From the NCBI GenBank assembly GCA_014529385.2, contig CM043963.1, positions 6,361,501 to 6,425,500 of the forward strand: a stretch of 64,000 bases of DNA, in the 5' to 3' direction. Origin of the DNA: Adiantum capillus-veneris. Taxonomy: Eukaryota; Streptophyta; Polypodiopsida; Polypodiales; Pteridaceae. Made by a program: the position numbers and the translations under genes. How positions within the stretch are numbered: position 1 is the stretch's first letter; each line of letters opens with the position of its first letter. This document shows, piece by piece, positions 23,876 to 36,191 of this stretch. The notes beneath the pieces are model-generated. The model ran no database searches and was not told the origin of the DNA. It saw nothing but the letters and a program-made list of their open reading frames with translations.

Positions 23876-25344
23876 TCTCTGCTCATTGACATGGCCAATG
23901 CGTTTGTGCCAATGTCAACATCAGCCACAACACCTGTGCCCTGTGCAAATAATGCAGCTTTTACCTCAGGCATGTCTACATTCAGCGTAAACATTCTGCC
24001 CACACATTTGCCCTCTGTGATCAGCTTACAACCATTCTGGAAATTTTCTACATAACAGCCATTTGGATTGAAGCAAACCTGCAAACCCTGCTCAACCATT
24101 TGTCCAACAGAAACAAGATTCTTTGTAATGTTTGGGACATGAAGTACATCTGCTAAGTACTTTGATTTTCCACTCTTCGTATTTAGAGGTATGTCCCCTA
24201 CATGAGCAATGGGGTGAGCTGTATCATCTCCTGTCTGCACATAGCCTGACACATCTGGTTTGTGCATATCTCTAAACCACTCTCCACGAGACGTCATGTG
24301 ATTAGAGGCACCTGAATCCACATACCAAACATCATCTTGGGTGGAATTCTCTGCAGTCATTGTATTCATTACATGTTGCATAACAAACATGCGCTTGTTT
24401 TTGCTGTTATCTGCATCTCTGCTAGTAGATGTATAGTTGCCTTGTTCTCTCTTTCTACTTGCTTTTCCCTTTGGACAGTCACGTGACATGTGACCTCTTT
24501 CACCACAAGTCCAACATTCTCTACTATCTGGAGTATGTTGCTGCCTGCTTGATCCTGCCCCACGACCTCTTTGACTCCCCCTGCCTTGAGACTGGTTTCC
24601 CCTGCCACCTGTATTGTTTTGATTTGATTGACCTTCCAGAAATTGGCCCCTGCAACCCCTTGGGCCTCGACCACGACCTCTACCTCTACCTCTGTTGGAG
24701 TTAGAATAGAAGGCCTGTTCAGAATTATTTCTGCCATGAGAAGAAGATGTGTCAAGGTTCTTCTCCTCAAGAATAAGCATAGAAATCAAATCTTGGAACA
24801 CGGGGATGTCGTCTCTTGTATTCATGGAAGACCTAAAATGTACATACTCATCTCCTAGACCATCCAAGCATGCACGGACAATGTCATCATCTTCCACTGA
24901 GACTTTAATAGATCCAAGAGCCTCAATGATACTCTTGATCTTCAAGGAATAATCATTGATTGAGAGGTTGTTCCTCTTAACCTGATTTAGCTCCGACTTT
25001 AGTTGAAGCTTCCTGGCCTTGGTGTTCACCTCGAACACTCTGCCTAAGTTTCTCCATGCAATGGCGGGGGTTTCAGCATTCTGTAGATAGCCCATCATGC
25101 CATCTATGATGCTCATAGACAGCCAATACATCACTTTGCTCTGGCCTTGTTGCCAGTCCCTCAAAGCTTTCCTTTGTTCTGCTGTAGCATTTGCCTCGGG
25201 AATCTCTGGTTCCTTTTCATTGTCTCCTTCTACATAGTCCCAATAACCTTTTCCTTTTAGGAAATTTGTTATTTTGAACTTCCATGCAGGGTAGTTATTT
25301 TTCTCAAGCTTCTCAGTAACAATCTGACTGAAACCGTCAGACAT
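23845..25344 (-). pseudogene. copia gag and protease (499 codons)
   Basis: The start MSDGFSQIVTEKLEKNNYPA and the following WKFKITNFLKGKGYWDYV match the copia gag (UBN2/DUF4219 type). A CCHC zinc knuckle CWTCGERGHMSRDC lies near residue 278 after an Arg/Gly-rich stretch, and the protease active site is VDSGASNHM near residue 341. The frame then enters the pre-integrase region and is lost near 23900 by a single-base shift. The ATG lies about 290 bases after the 5' LTR. Confidence 0.93.
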
Positions 25345-25623
25345 CTTGAAGCACTAAGACAAAATAGCTGCAATCTGCAAAAACCTGCAAATCTGTTGAA
25401 CCTGCTATCGTGGTTCCTGTAACGCTTTCTACACTCAACGAGTGTCCACAATCAAGCGTACATACAACCACTGTACTTGTACAGTAAATCTCTGTATACT
25501 GCACTTTGGAGACCTGTTCAGAAACTTGTGCGAAAAACCCCTAAAATTTTTCGTGGATTGCGTGGATTGCGAACGAAGGGATTGTGATGCTCTTGGTCTC
25601 TTATCCTCTCTTGCCTGCACCAG

Positions 25624-25635
25624 GCTCTGATACCA
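25624..25635 (-). other. copia primer binding site, initiator tRNA-Met
   Basis: TGGTATCAGAGC on the minus strand directly after the 5' LTR is complementary to the 3' end of plant initiator tRNA-Met, the usual copia primer. Confidence 0.93.
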
Positions 25636-25957
25636 TGTAAAGAATGAGGATGCAAGAGAGCTACACAAGACAAGCACAAAGCACACAGAGATGGAAAGCT
25701 TCTTCTTCTTCTTCACAGAAAAGAGAGTACAAAATGACTAAGTGCTAAAGCTGAAAAGTAGCACATATGTACATGCGGTCACTAAGTGTGAACTCGCTAG
25801 AGGCGTACTAGGCTGGCACTATAAGTGTAGTCCAGCTGTAGAATCACTGGCAGAGATCCTCCGTGTCGGTCACCTAACGCGCCAGTGAGTAAATGCCGTA
25901 AGCGGCCAAGACCCGTAGTGGATGCCAGCTCAAGGTGTAGAGCTCGACATCTCAACA
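25636..25957 (-). repeat. copia 5' LTR
   Basis: The 322-bp partner of 20702-21023. It should hold the element promoter for the minus strand. Confidence 0.95.
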
Positions 25958-25972
25958 TGCGAGTGCACAGAG

Positions 25973-26259
25973 GGTTGAAAGCATGTTAACCTGTCGCGCT
26001 TTTTGTGCTAGTTAGCAGTTTCAAGTTAGCACATCTTCGAAAAGTTGGGCGTCCGGTAAAATTTTTACAAATAATATCAAAATTTGTCGGAGGTTGTACA
26101 TTTAGATTCCTTGTTTCAAGTGCTTTCTATTGATATATCATATGTCATAGATCTTGGAGATGTAGCTCAAGTTATTGTACTAGTTAGCATATGTCAAAAT
26201 TGTGCTAGCTAGCATTGTCCGGGACATGACAAAGCATGACAAGTTAACATGCTTTCACC
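25973..26259. mobile_element. 287-bp MITE with GGT(T)GAAAGCATGTTAAC ends
   Basis: Terminal inverted repeats of about 18 bp (GGTTGAAAGCATGTTAAC, and reverse-complemented GGTGAAAGCATGTTAAC) with one indel, flanked by CAGAG at 25968-25972 and 26260-26264. Copy P-B has the empty site (near 62475). It is AT-rich with no ORF. A 5-bp duplication does not decide the superfamily. Confidence 0.85.
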
Positions 26260-26676
26260 CAGAGAAGAAAGGCAACAACACTACTGCTGAGAACAAAGCC
26301 GAGATAAGGAATACAAAAATATATTACTGAGAAAGAAAAGGGGGGGGACCACCTCCTATATAGATCATGAGGGGGATTACCCAAAATTTAGGTAGATGAG
26401 TAGGTTGAAAAAAGAAGAAGGTATCCATGTGCACTTTAAAGTCAGAGAAAACATTCCCATGCGTAATTATGAGGCCAACAAGGCAGGTGAGGGAGGGAGT
26501 TATGAGGGCTCATGCTGTGTGGGTTGGTGTACCTATGCACAACCACATAAATCTTTCCCAAGGATAGAAACTTAATTAAGCCAGCCAGCTGCCAGCAATG
26601 CAAGCATATATGTGTGCGCACTAACGTTATTCAAAGCCAACCGGAGGGGACTCAACTAACTTCCTTATAGAGAAAT
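26260..26676 (+). repeat. repeat P, copy A, part 3
   Basis: Matches 62481-62905 in copy B. The match stops at GAAAT because B is interrupted there by a chromovirus LTR, so the true right end of P is unknown. Confidence 0.88.
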
Positions 26677-26946
26677 CATGTTCTTCCCAGTAAATGCAAG
26701 TGTTACCACCGAGATAGTTCTGAATGATATTATGATCCTTAATGTGTGTAACAACCACCTTATCGATAGTATTAAGCATGTGAGTGTCCATGCATGCCTT
26801 GGACCAATAGAATGCATATGTGTGTTATGTTGTCAAGTTAAATATGGGTGTGTCTACTAGCAGACTTGAGGGGGAATTCAAGGCATACTATATTCAGAGG
26901 GCCATTAGTTTGTATAATAATCTGGCCATTATTTGTTACCCAAATA

Positions 26947-26981
<35 letters not shown>

Positions 26982-27215
26982 ATGGCTCATTATTTTCCAA
27001 ATTGAACAGGTTATGGATAAAGATACCAATTCATTCAAGCTTTAGCTATAGCCGGCCAAGGTTCCATAACTTGACATTGTCGTCCAGATAGTGAGAGCAA
27101 GATTACCAAAGAGGGAATAAGTGAGCCAAGGGTTAGTCAAGGAATTTTCATCTAGATAAGTGTGTGTGTGTGTGTGTGGAAAGAGAAAGAGAAAGATTAT
27201 TTCTACTGTCTGTTG

Positions 27216-27283
<68 letters not shown>

Positions 27284-27304
27284 TAGCCACCTGTAGACGA
27301 GCAA

Positions 27305-27382
<78 letters not shown>

Positions 27383-27396
27383 TGGCGATAATGGAG

Positions 27397-27484
<88 letters not shown>

Positions 27485-27659
27485 TGCCAAGTGGCACCCT
27501 CTGTGGAGTGCAAGGACAAAGGGGGGGGGGGGGGAGCAGCTTGCAAAAACAATTTTCTTTAATTATTATTATTATGAAGCTCCCCCCAATTGGGGTTAGT
27601 TCCCACGGCCAAGGCTTTCGAAAGTCGGCCCCATCACTAGGAACTAACTAGACTTGGCC
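26677..27659. repeat. noncoding DNA with GT, AT, GA and poly-G microsatellites
   Basis: No gene seen. Tracts: (GT)n 26948-26981, (GT)n 27160-27178, (AT)n 27215-27232, (GA)n 27233-27280, 27308-27377 and 27399-27481, and a G run near 27521-27534. The GA tracts are separated by short unique spacers. Confidence 0.93.
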
Positions 27660-28465
27660 TTTTGTGTCATGGGTTGTATAAGCTCACTTTGTATGACAAG
27701 TGTGGACAAAATTTTGCAAATGCAGTTGTAGATTCAAGGGCTATTTCAGATGCAAAACTATTGCATGCACGTTTTGGGCATCTGAATTTTGCGAGTTTGC
27801 TAAGTTTGTAGAAATATGATATGGTTGCTTCTTTGCCTCCTCTTGAAGCACCTATCAAACATGTTTGTAAAGGTTGTATTTTAGGTGAAAAGCAGCATGC
27901 TAAGATTCCAAAGGATGGGCCAGTTCATGCTACATGCAGATTGCAACTTGTGCATAGTGATGTTTGTGGGCCTATGCAAACTCCATCCTTGGGAAATTAC
28001 TTGTACTTCATGACTTTCATTGATGACTACTCTAGGCATGCATGGGTATATCCATTGAAAGCTAAGGCTGAAATATTTATGTCCTTCAAGCAATTTCTTG
28101 CTATGGCTGAGAATGTCTCCAAATGTACTATGGGCACCCTCCGTTCCAATCGAAGGGGGGGGTATCATGAATTTAATGAATTTTTGGCTAGTCACGGGAT
28201 AAAAAAACCAATGTACAGTTTGATATATGCCTCAAAAAAATAGTGTTGCTAAGAGCAAAAACTGGTCTCTTACAAAAATGGCACGATGTATGGTCAAGTG
28301 TTAAGATTTACCACCATTATCTCAAGGTTGTCATGTGTGCCACTTATGTACTCAACACGTGTCCTACAAAAGCGTTGTAGTCTATGACTCCATATGAAGC
28401 ATGGCATGATAGAAAGCCATCTATTGAGCACATGCATGTTTTTGGTTGTTTGGCTTTGAAAGGGC
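27660..28465 (+). pseudogene. Ty1/copia pre-integrase and integrase fragment
   Basis: The reading frame contains HARFGHLNF, GCILGEKQHAK, LVHSDVCGPM, FIDDYSRHAWVY and, after frame changes, HVFGCLALK, in the order of the copia integrase. There is an in-frame TAG near 27808, the catalytic SDRGGE region reads SNRRGGY, and frameshifts follow 28240. There are no LTRs, gag or RT. It is an old fragment, unrelated in orientation to the copia element at 20702-25957. Confidence 0.85.
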
Positions 28466-28506
28466 GGTGGTAATGCGTGTGCTAGTCTCCACCCAACCGT
28501 GCTATC

Positions 28507-28810
28507 TTATAGCCTCCCCCTAGCGTACACATTGTCCGGCCGTGCCAATGGCCTTGCTCGTAGGACCCATGCCCTTACATTACCCCCCCTGGGAGAATTG
28601 TTTTTGTCCTCGAAAACAAGCGTAGGAAAATGTTTCTTAAGTGCGGAGATATTCTTCCATGTAGAACCTTTTTTAGGTTTATCTAGCCATTTTACCAACA
28701 CCTGTTGTCTGACATGATGTCCGGTGCGAAGCTCATGAGAATCCAAAATCTTTTCAGGCTCGTTTGATAAGGTCAACTAACACACCTGTATCAATGACAT
28801 TATCATTCTG
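28507..28810 (-). pseudogene. chromovirus chromodomain
   Basis: The minus-strand frame reads PEKILDSHELRTGHHVRQQVLVKWLDKP..STWKNISALKKHFP..VFEDK, a chromodomain of the kind at the C-terminus of chromovirus integrases, thought to direct insertion to marked chromatin. A stop precedes it. Confidence 0.85.
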
Positions 28811-29640
28811 TCCTAGCTATTTTTGTAAACGACTAACATGAAAAACAAGATGAACTCATGAGTTCTCAAGGAGATCTAACTTATAGGCCACTTGACCTAT
28901 ACATTTGAGAATGGTAAACGGTCCACAATAGCGTGGTGAAAGTTTAGTAACTTTTTCCATCTTCAGACTTTCTGAATGCTCTGGAACTTTGAGGAAGACC
29001 TTGTCTCCTTCTTCAAAAGTAGCAAGACGATGATGCTCATCTGTGTACTTATTATATCGATCATGAGCTTGCTTAACATTCTGTCGAGCAACTCAAAGCA
29101 TGTCCAAATGGTCTTGGAGAAAATCCTTCGCTTGTTGTATCTTCTCCTTAGCCAACCCCATTGTAACGGGTGATCTAGGTTGAAATCCATATAAAAGCAT
29201 AAATGGACTAAACCATGTAGTCACATGCTTTGAACTATTATAAGAAAATTCCAATATAGGTAAGTAGTCTTCCCAATTGGTTTGCTTCTTGCTTACGTAT
29301 GCTCGTAGCATATCCTCTAGCACTTGATTAACTCTTTCGGTCTGACCATCTGCTTTAGGATGATCAGACGTACTTAGATTAAGTTTAGTTTCCAGCTCTC
29401 CATAAGTGATTATCTAGATGTAGATCTTTGTCACTAATGATACTAGTTGGAAGCCCATAGAGTATATATATATGCTCTACAAATAGCCGTTCTAATTCCA
29501 ATGTAGTCTTAGTGGGAATGAATCGACCCATGTTTATGTGACGGTCTACGATTACCCATATGGCATCATGGCCACGATTTGTAGTAGGTAGGCCTACTAC
29601 AAAATCCATAGAGATACTCTCCCACTTACCTTGTGGAATC
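28811..29640 (-). pseudogene. chromovirus integrase
   Basis: Minus-strand pieces in broken frames: DFVVGLPTT..DAIWVIVDR, YGLPTSIISDKD, then LEDMLRAYVSKKQTNWEDYLPILEFSYN and RYCGPFTILKCIG (GPY/F type). In-frame stops occur, for example near 28840 and 29385. Confidence 0.85.
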
Positions 29641-29744
29641 TCTAAAGGATGTAAAAGGCCACCTACCTTGAGGCGCTTTGCCTTATTAGCTTGGCATTGT
29701 TGGCAGTTTAGTATGTACTCTTGAACATTATGTTGTAAGCCCGG

Positions 29745-31414
29745 TCAATAAAATGGCCATCGCACTAGGGCATACGTCTTACGAATACCTGGATGACCAG
29801 CACTTGGACTATTGTGACACTCAAATAAGATTTGGTGCCTAGTGTTTGAGTCCTTTGGCACGCATAATCTACCCTTGTGGAGTAAGTAGCCATTATCAAT
29901 GGAAAATTTCTTCCATTGCTTAAGCTCTTCCTGAGTAGGGGTGGAGCTCTGTGTGTTGCAGTTTTTATCTGCACGTGCAGAGACATGTGGATCTGGCTGT
30001 ACAGAGACATGTGAGTGTGAGGGATCCCTTTTTAAAACTGTACTCCACACTTTAGCATATGATTGATATTGTGCACACTTGCCACATAATGACTCCAAAA
30101 ATCCACTCTTTATTTCCGTGAAAGCAAGTGAATTAATCTGAGGCATCCGACTTAGTGTATCTGCTACTACATTATATCGCCCTTGCAATATCATAGCTTA
30201 GAATCATAATCTTGAAGGATTTCTACCCATCTAGCTTTACAACCCTTCAAGTCCGTTTGAGTAGTAAACCATTTGATACTCTCATGGTCAAAAACTACTT
30301 CAAACTCGGCACCATATAAATAGTGTCGCCACTTTTGTAAAGCATGAATTATGGCATAGAGCTCTCTCTCATAGATAGAATAATTTGTTGAGATCTATCT
30401 AGATTTTTACTTTCAAAGGATATAGGTATTCCCTCCTGGAGAAGTACCGCACCCATTGCTTTATCAATAGCATGAGTCTCTACCACAAATGACTTATGTG
30501 GGTCAAAGATTGCTAGGATGGGAGCAGTGGCTATAGCTACCTTGAGCTGTTTAAAACTACGTTTTTGTTCTTCTTCCCAAGAAAAGGTATTACCTTTTGC
30601 TTTAAGTTGATCCGTCATAGGAACAACGATTTTGGCATAATCACGGATATTATGTTGATAAAATACAGCCATGCCTAAGAATATTTGAAGCTCTTTAACT
30701 GTGTTGGGATGGGGACATCGAAGAATAGCAATGACCTTGTCAGAGTCCATCTTGATGATAGCATAAGAGATCACATGAACGAGGTAATGTATCTCTGTTT
30801 CAAAAAAAAAGCACTTGCTTTGCTTAGCATACAGCATGTGAGCTCATAGCTGTTCAAACACTAATCGTAAGTGTTCTATGTGTTCATCTTCAGTCTTACT
30901 GTAAATGAGAATGTCATCAAGGAAAACCACAACAAATTTTCCAAGATAGGGATGTAAGACACTATCCATGAGTGTCATAAACGCAGCTAGAGCATTGGTT
31001 AGACCAAAAGGCATGAGCAAAAATTCAAAATGCCCAAACTGTGTTCTAAAGGAAGTTTTGGAGATATCTGGCAAAAGGATACGCACCTGGTGGTATCCTG
31101 AACGAATATCTATCTTTGTATGGTATCTTTCCCCATGGAGTTGATCAAACAACTCATCCACTCATAGTAGAGGATACTTGTTCTTGATGGTTATGGCATT
31201 ATCCCTGATAATCTACGCACATGTGCATAGTACTATCTTTATTTTTTACCAATAGAATTGGTGATGCCCAAGGCGAAGTGCTAGATCTAATGAAACCACG
31301 GGCGAGGTAGTCAGCCAACTGACTCTCAACCTCCCTGGCTTCTTTAACACTCATACAATAAGGTGGTTTACTCACCGGTTTAGTGCTTGGCAAGACATCT
31401 ATGCCATGTTGCAC
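29745..31414 (-). pseudogene. chromovirus reverse transcriptase, RNase H and HHCC region
   Basis: Segments in order on the minus strand: KEAREVESQLADYLARGFIRSS.SPWASPILLVKNKD (31300), [25 protein letters not shown] and FLDDILIYS (RT active site, about 30895-31130), EIHYLVHVIS and FLGMAVFYQHNI (30650-30840), a damaged RNase H (30350-30560), and LLHKGRLCVP..H..PSAGHPGIRKTY (29760-29900). Several frames and stops separate them. Confidence 0.87.
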
Positions 31415-31429
31415 ATCATGTGTGGGGGG

Positions 31430-32275
31430 TTAACCCGACGGTAAATCACTTGAGAATACATCACTATACTCCGTGAATAAGTGAGTCAGATTTTGTTGTG
31501 CAAAAGGAGAAAGTAAACTAGAGTTACGGTGGGATGGAGAATCTTGCAATTCCTGTAATGTTTGCTTAGTTGCACGTTGCTCTATAGAATTGAAATTAAG
31601 AGCACTTTGCTCGTTAGATTTGTTAACACTTTGCTTCTCATTAGAATTCATTGCACTTTGCATACCATTACTAGAATTCAGTGTACTTTGCTCTTGAGAA
31701 TTCACAAGACTTGGAGACAAGCAATAACACAAAAAGACTTCATCTATTAAATCTGCTTTTTGCAAAATAGAAATCTCGATTGTACATATAAGAGGTGCAG
31801 ATGGTATATTTTTCTCACCAAGAAAAAGCACATGTCTACCATTGTCCATAAAGGATAATGAGTTGTGTCCATGCAATGTGTTTCCTAAACCATGCAGTCA
31901 CTCCCGTCCTAAAACTACATCAACACAGTCCATGTTCATAACTTGAAAGTCAAGAGTCATCGTATAATCTTGAACAATAAGCTCAACCCCTTGAGCTACC
32001 ATGTCCCATACTTCTTTATCATTGCCAGACATCTGCTCCACCACATACTTGTGGGAGCAAGGAGTTTGTGCAAGCTTCAATTTCCTGACTAGCTTATAGT
32101 TCAAGAAGTTACGAGTTACACCATCATCCGCTAAAATACGAACACGTGCCATGCATGCGTTCACCTTGCTTGTCTGGAAGAAGGCATCCAACATCTCCTC
32201 CATGCTGTCGTCTTGTGTCTGTAAGCCCTCCTCTGTTTCCATCCTTGGCTCTGAATTGGTCGGACCTTCACGCAT
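31430..32275 (-). pseudogene. chromovirus protease remnant and linker
   Basis: The minus-strand frame 31898-32275 ends with DFQVMNMDCVDVVLGRE, typical of the end of a gypsy protease, but the active-site region reads ILADDGVTRNFL instead of D-S/T-G, so the catalytic motif is altered. The following frame (31430-31876) is a low-complexity linker with NSNEQS repeats. Confidence 0.75.
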
Positions 32276-32518
32276 AATCCTTTTTCTCTCTCTCAGATGT
32301 AGGTGTTATGTCACGAAAAAATCAATGCCCGTTCCGTAGGAGTCGTATCGTAGATTCTGTACGGTTTCTCTAGCAAACTCTCCGTACTTGTGCACACGCT
32401 CATTACATATCCTACGCTTGCGTAGGATTTAATACTTGCAGAGCGTACACAAGCGTGCAATCTTTTCCTCCATGTTAGTTGATGACGTTGCCATCTACAA
32501 TGATTATGAATGTGAGGT

Positions 32519-32660
32519 GTACGGAGATCAGGACCACCGGGTCAAAATCTCATCTTTATTGGTCAAATCCTATATGGGTTGACACATACGTGCTCTCCCA
32601 GTTGTACATGACAATGCATGTAGCGGGCAAAACCCCTTTGCCTCTTTTAGTTCCATAGTT
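32519..32660 (+). repeat. segment similar to DNA inside the CACTA element
   Basis: GGAGATCAGGACCACCGGGT..CATCTTTATTGGTCAA..TGCATGTAG..CCCTTTGCCTCTT resembles 16838-16975 with roughly three of four bases equal. In both places CT-rich microsatellite is adjacent. It may be a small dispersed repeat. Confidence 0.7.
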
Positions 32661-32762
32661 TCTTCTAGAGGGAGAGAGAGAAATAGAGAGAGTTTTTGTC
32701 CTTTTCACACAATTGGTCAGCCAAGCTAACTCTTTCCCCACTAGTTTCTCTATCTACTACTA

Positions 32763-32891
32763 TCTCTCTCTCTCTCTCTCTCTCTCTATCCATCTCCGTA
32801 GCTATCTCTAGTTAATTCTCTCTCTCTCTCTCTCTCTACCTCTATCTCTGGCTCTCTCTCTATGTTTACCTCTCTCTCTCTCTCTATTTTC

Positions 32892-32940
<49 letters not shown>
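32763..32940 (+). repeat. interrupted (CT)n microsatellite before the LINE
   Basis: CT runs at 32763-32787, 32817-32838 and 32872-32939 abut the 5' side of the LINE coding region. Confidence 0.95.
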
Positions 32941-32942
<2 letters not shown>

Positions 32943-35297
32943 TTGACATGGAATGTAGTCAAGCCCGAAAACACTTGCTAAGATTGGATGCAATCAAAGA
33001 CAAGGAAGTTTACTTGGAATGTTCACACACATACAAAGCACTTGTTCAAAAGAAGAGGAGAAGGTGGGAAGTCGAAAAACAACTTCTTTTAGCACAAGAG
33101 AAAGCACATGCATGTGGCAAGTTTTGGCAAAATCTAAAAGGCAAGCGCGTTGAGAGCTTTGGTGACTTGACTCTTGAGGATATGTATATGCATTGTAAGA
33201 ACCTCTATGAGCAACCCAATGTTGATAAGATGGAGGGTTGTAGCTCCCTTCCATTTATGTCTCCCTTCTTTACCATTGAAGATGTATGCCGCGCGCTTGA
33301 GAAACTTGCTACTCGCAAGGCAGGTGACCTTCAAGGTGTCAAGGCTGAAATGATTAAATGGACAAGCAAGAAAACACGATATTGGATATGCGATATGTTT
33401 AACCTTGCACTTCAGTATGGCATGCCTCATGATTGGAGTGCAAATTGGATCAAACCTTTGCACAAAGGAGGAGATGTAAACAATGTGAACAACTATCGCA
33501 CTATAATGGTTGGTTCTTTGATGGCAAAGTTATTTGGATGTATCATGGAGATGAAGATAAGTGAATGGACTGAAAAGAATGGCAAACGTGCGCTTGGCCA
33601 AGCAGGTTTTCGAAAGCATCATAGCACTATTGATCACCTTGTCACTCTTCGAGTTCTTATGGAAGCGTCTCGATTGAAAGGAAAAAAGTTGTATTGTTGC
33701 TTTGTGGATTTCAAGAAATCTTTTGACATGGTACCGCGAGGAAATCTTTGGAGACGTATGCAAAGCCTTCAAGTGCCGAGAGAATTTATGCATGCAGTCT
33801 TTCGCATCTACCAAAAAGTGATATGTCGATTACGTATGGGAGATGGAATTTCAGAATTTTTTGCAAGCACTATTGGTGTCAAACAAGGATGCCCACTTTC
33901 CCCAACCCTCTTTGGGCTACTCATTGATGAATTGGAATACATGGTTCTTGATTTTATGCAGCAAGAAGGCATAGAAGAGGTTAAGATTGGAAATGCGGTG
34001 ATCATGCTTTTGCTTTATGCCGATGATGTAGTGCTCTTGGCACATACCTTAGAAGATGCACAAAAGCTTATGAGTGTCTTGGAACGCTTTTGCCTACATA
34101 GCGGGCTGATCGTGAATGGATCCAAAACCAAGGTTATGCTTGTAAAGACCCTCAATGACGAAAATCCATGCATTGTATACAACAATGAGAAACTTGAAGT
34201 GGTAGATCACTTCAAGTACCTTGGCCTTGAGGTTCCATCCAATCATAAATGGAAGGATTGTGCAATGCGTCGCTTGGAAGCCGGAAAGAGGGCTTATTAT
34301 GCATTTGAGAACATGTGCAATGCAGGAGAGATCAAGTGTTGGGCTCTCAAAAAGTACCTCTTTGACACATTGGTGACACCGGTGCTTCTTTATGGAGTGG
34401 AGGTGTGGGGTGGAAGCATCGGGAAGTCTACTTGGAAAGAGTTTGAGAATGTCCAAAAGCGTTTTCTCACCAACTTTCTCCAAGTCAAGACACAAACACC
34501 CTACATGCTCTTACTTCTTGAGTCCGGATCGCTTCCCATTGAGGTCTTGGGCATGGAAAGGGTTGTGGAGTACATGCGTAAGACACAACGTAGCCCTTTG
34601 CATCGACTTCCTAGAATCGCATATGAAGCAAGTCAAAAGGTTCAAAAGACATGCAAGAGCAAAATACTAAGTTCGGGGTGGATGCTTGATATCAAGAAAT
34701 GGTTTGGAAGATGGGATGCATGTCACTTGGTCAAGGATGCGTCGATCGACTCCCAAGTTAATGAGGCCTTCTTACAACGCCAATGTATCATGGCTTGGGA
34801 GAAATCTGGAGGTTCTCGCTTCAGCCATTACACCACACACGTTGCCCCAAACTACAAATCTCTCTTCTTCTTGGAACGAGGTAACCGAACCCATTCCTAC
34901 ATCCTTGAGCCCATCCCGTTGAGTGCGATCCGCACCATTGCCTCCATTCGTCTTAGCTCCCATTCTCTACGCTGCGAGACAGGACGTTGGGGCACTGGCG
35001 AGGAGTGTCATCGACTTTGCACCTTATGCCCTCGTCAAGTGCGAGAGAGTGAGTACCACACACTACTTGAGTGCTCATCTTTTGACCACATTAGGTCCTC
35101 TTTTCCCCATATATTCAGCCATGAGCTCTCCCTACATACCTTCCTCTCCCAACCACGATGTGGACTCTCTATTGCGACGCTCATTTCAGCTATTTTTGAG
35201 CATCGAGAGTCACTTATGAACTCCACTCACACCACGTGACATGTTCATTTGGTCCCATAGGTCATATTTGACCTCCCAGGACGATAATAGAACTATC

Positions 35298-35310
<13 letters not shown>
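32941..35310 (+). mobile_element. 5'-truncated LINE (non-LTR retrotransposon)
   Basis: Consists of an RT ORF and a short 3' tail ending in (CTAT)n/(CT)n. There is no endonuclease domain and no ORF1; the sequence starts directly after a CT tract. A second copy of the last 260 bases lies at 35941-36200. Confidence 0.9.
32948..35239 (+). CDS. LINE reverse transcriptase, 763 codons without a stop
   Basis: Non-LTR RT with all main motifs: WIKPLHKGGD..NNYRTI near residue 167, ALGQAGFRKHHSTIDH near 215, the first catalytic Asp in FVDFKKSFDMVP (Asp 254), GVKQGCPLSPTLF near 310 and the YADD box at 357-360. The C-terminal third ends in a zinc-finger-like C-x2-C-x10-H-x4-C (CTLCP..H..C, about residues 688-706). 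The first 90 residues are a charged helical linker that would follow an apurinic endonuclease in a complete LINE. That part is absent, so the ORF is truncated at its 5' end and the first ATG may not be a natural start. The intact frame suggests a recent insertion. Confidence 0.93.
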   Translation: MECSQARKHLLRLDAIKDKEVYLECSHTYKALVQKKRRRWEVEKQLLLAQEKAHACGKFWQNLKGKRVESFGDLTLEDMYMHCKNLYEQPNVDKMEGCSSLPFMSPFFTIEDVCRALEKLATRKAGDLQGVKAEMIKWTSKKTRYWICDMFNLALQYGMPHDWSANWIKPLHKGGDVNNVNNYRTIMVGSLMAKLFGCIMEMKISEWTEKNGKRALGQAGFRKHHSTIDHLVTLRVLMEASRLKGKKLYCCFVDFKKSFDMVPRGNLWRRMQSLQVPREFMHAVFRIYQKVICRLRMGDGISEFFASTIGVKQGCPLSPTLFGLLIDELEYMVLDFMQQEGIEEVKIGNAVIMLLLYADDVVLLAHTLEDAQKLMSVLERFCLHSGLIVNGSKTKVMLVKTLNDENPCIVYNNEKLEVVDHFKYLGLEVPSNHKWKDCAMRRLEAGKRAYYAFENMCNAGEIKCWALKKYLFDTLVTPVLLYGVEVWGGSIGKSTWKEFENVQKRFLTNFLQVKTQTPYMLLLLESGSLPIEVLGMERVVEYMRKTQRSPLHRLPRIAYEASQKVQKTCKSKILSSGWMLDIKKWFGRWDACHLVKDASIDSQVNEAFLQRQCIMAWEKSGGSRFSHYTTHVAPNYKSLFFLERGNRTHSYILEPIPLSAIRTIASIRLSSHSLRCETGRWGTGEECHRLCTLCPRQVRESEYHTLLECSSFDHIRSSFPHIFSHELSLHTFLSQPRCGLSIATLISAIFEHRESLMNSTHTT

Positions 35311-35940
<630 letters not shown>

Positions 35941-36191
35941 CGAGAGAGTGAGTACTACACACTACTTGAGTGCTCAGCTTTTGACCACATTAGGTCCTCT
36001 TTCCCTCATATATTCAGCCATGAGCTCTCCCTACATACCTTCCTCTCCCAACCACGATGTGGACTCTCTATTGCGACGCTCATTTCAACCATTTTTGAGC
36101 ATCGAGAGTCACTTATGACCTCCACTCACACCACGTGACATGTTCATTTGGTCCCATAGGTCATATTTGACCTCCGAGGACGATAATAGAA

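Larger units (their letters stand above)
20702..25957 (-). mobile_element. Ty1/copia LTR retrotransposon, 5.26 kb, nearly intact
   Basis: Identical-length LTRs (322 bp) with TG..CA ends, differing at few positions, flank gag, protease, integrase, RT and RNase H in copia order on the minus strand. Flanks show GGCGA (20697-20701) and TGCGA (25958-25962), a 5-bp target duplication with one change. Copy P-B keeps the unoccupied site near 62460-62480. Two frameshifts break the polyprotein (near 23900 and near 22885), so it is not autonomous now, although the LTR similarity indicates a young insertion. Confidence 0.95.
28466..32300 (-). mobile_element. decayed Ty3/gypsy chromovirus
   Basis: The minus strand shows protease remnant, RT, RNase H, HHCC, integrase, GPY/F-type C-terminus and chromodomain in chromovirus order, with many stops and frameshifts. 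The 3' end shows a polypurine tract (28580-28592) and the beginning of an LTR (TGTAAGGGCATGGG on the minus strand) that is cut off near 28466 at the copia fragment. No 5' LTR or gag was recognised, so both ends are truncated. Confidence 0.88.
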
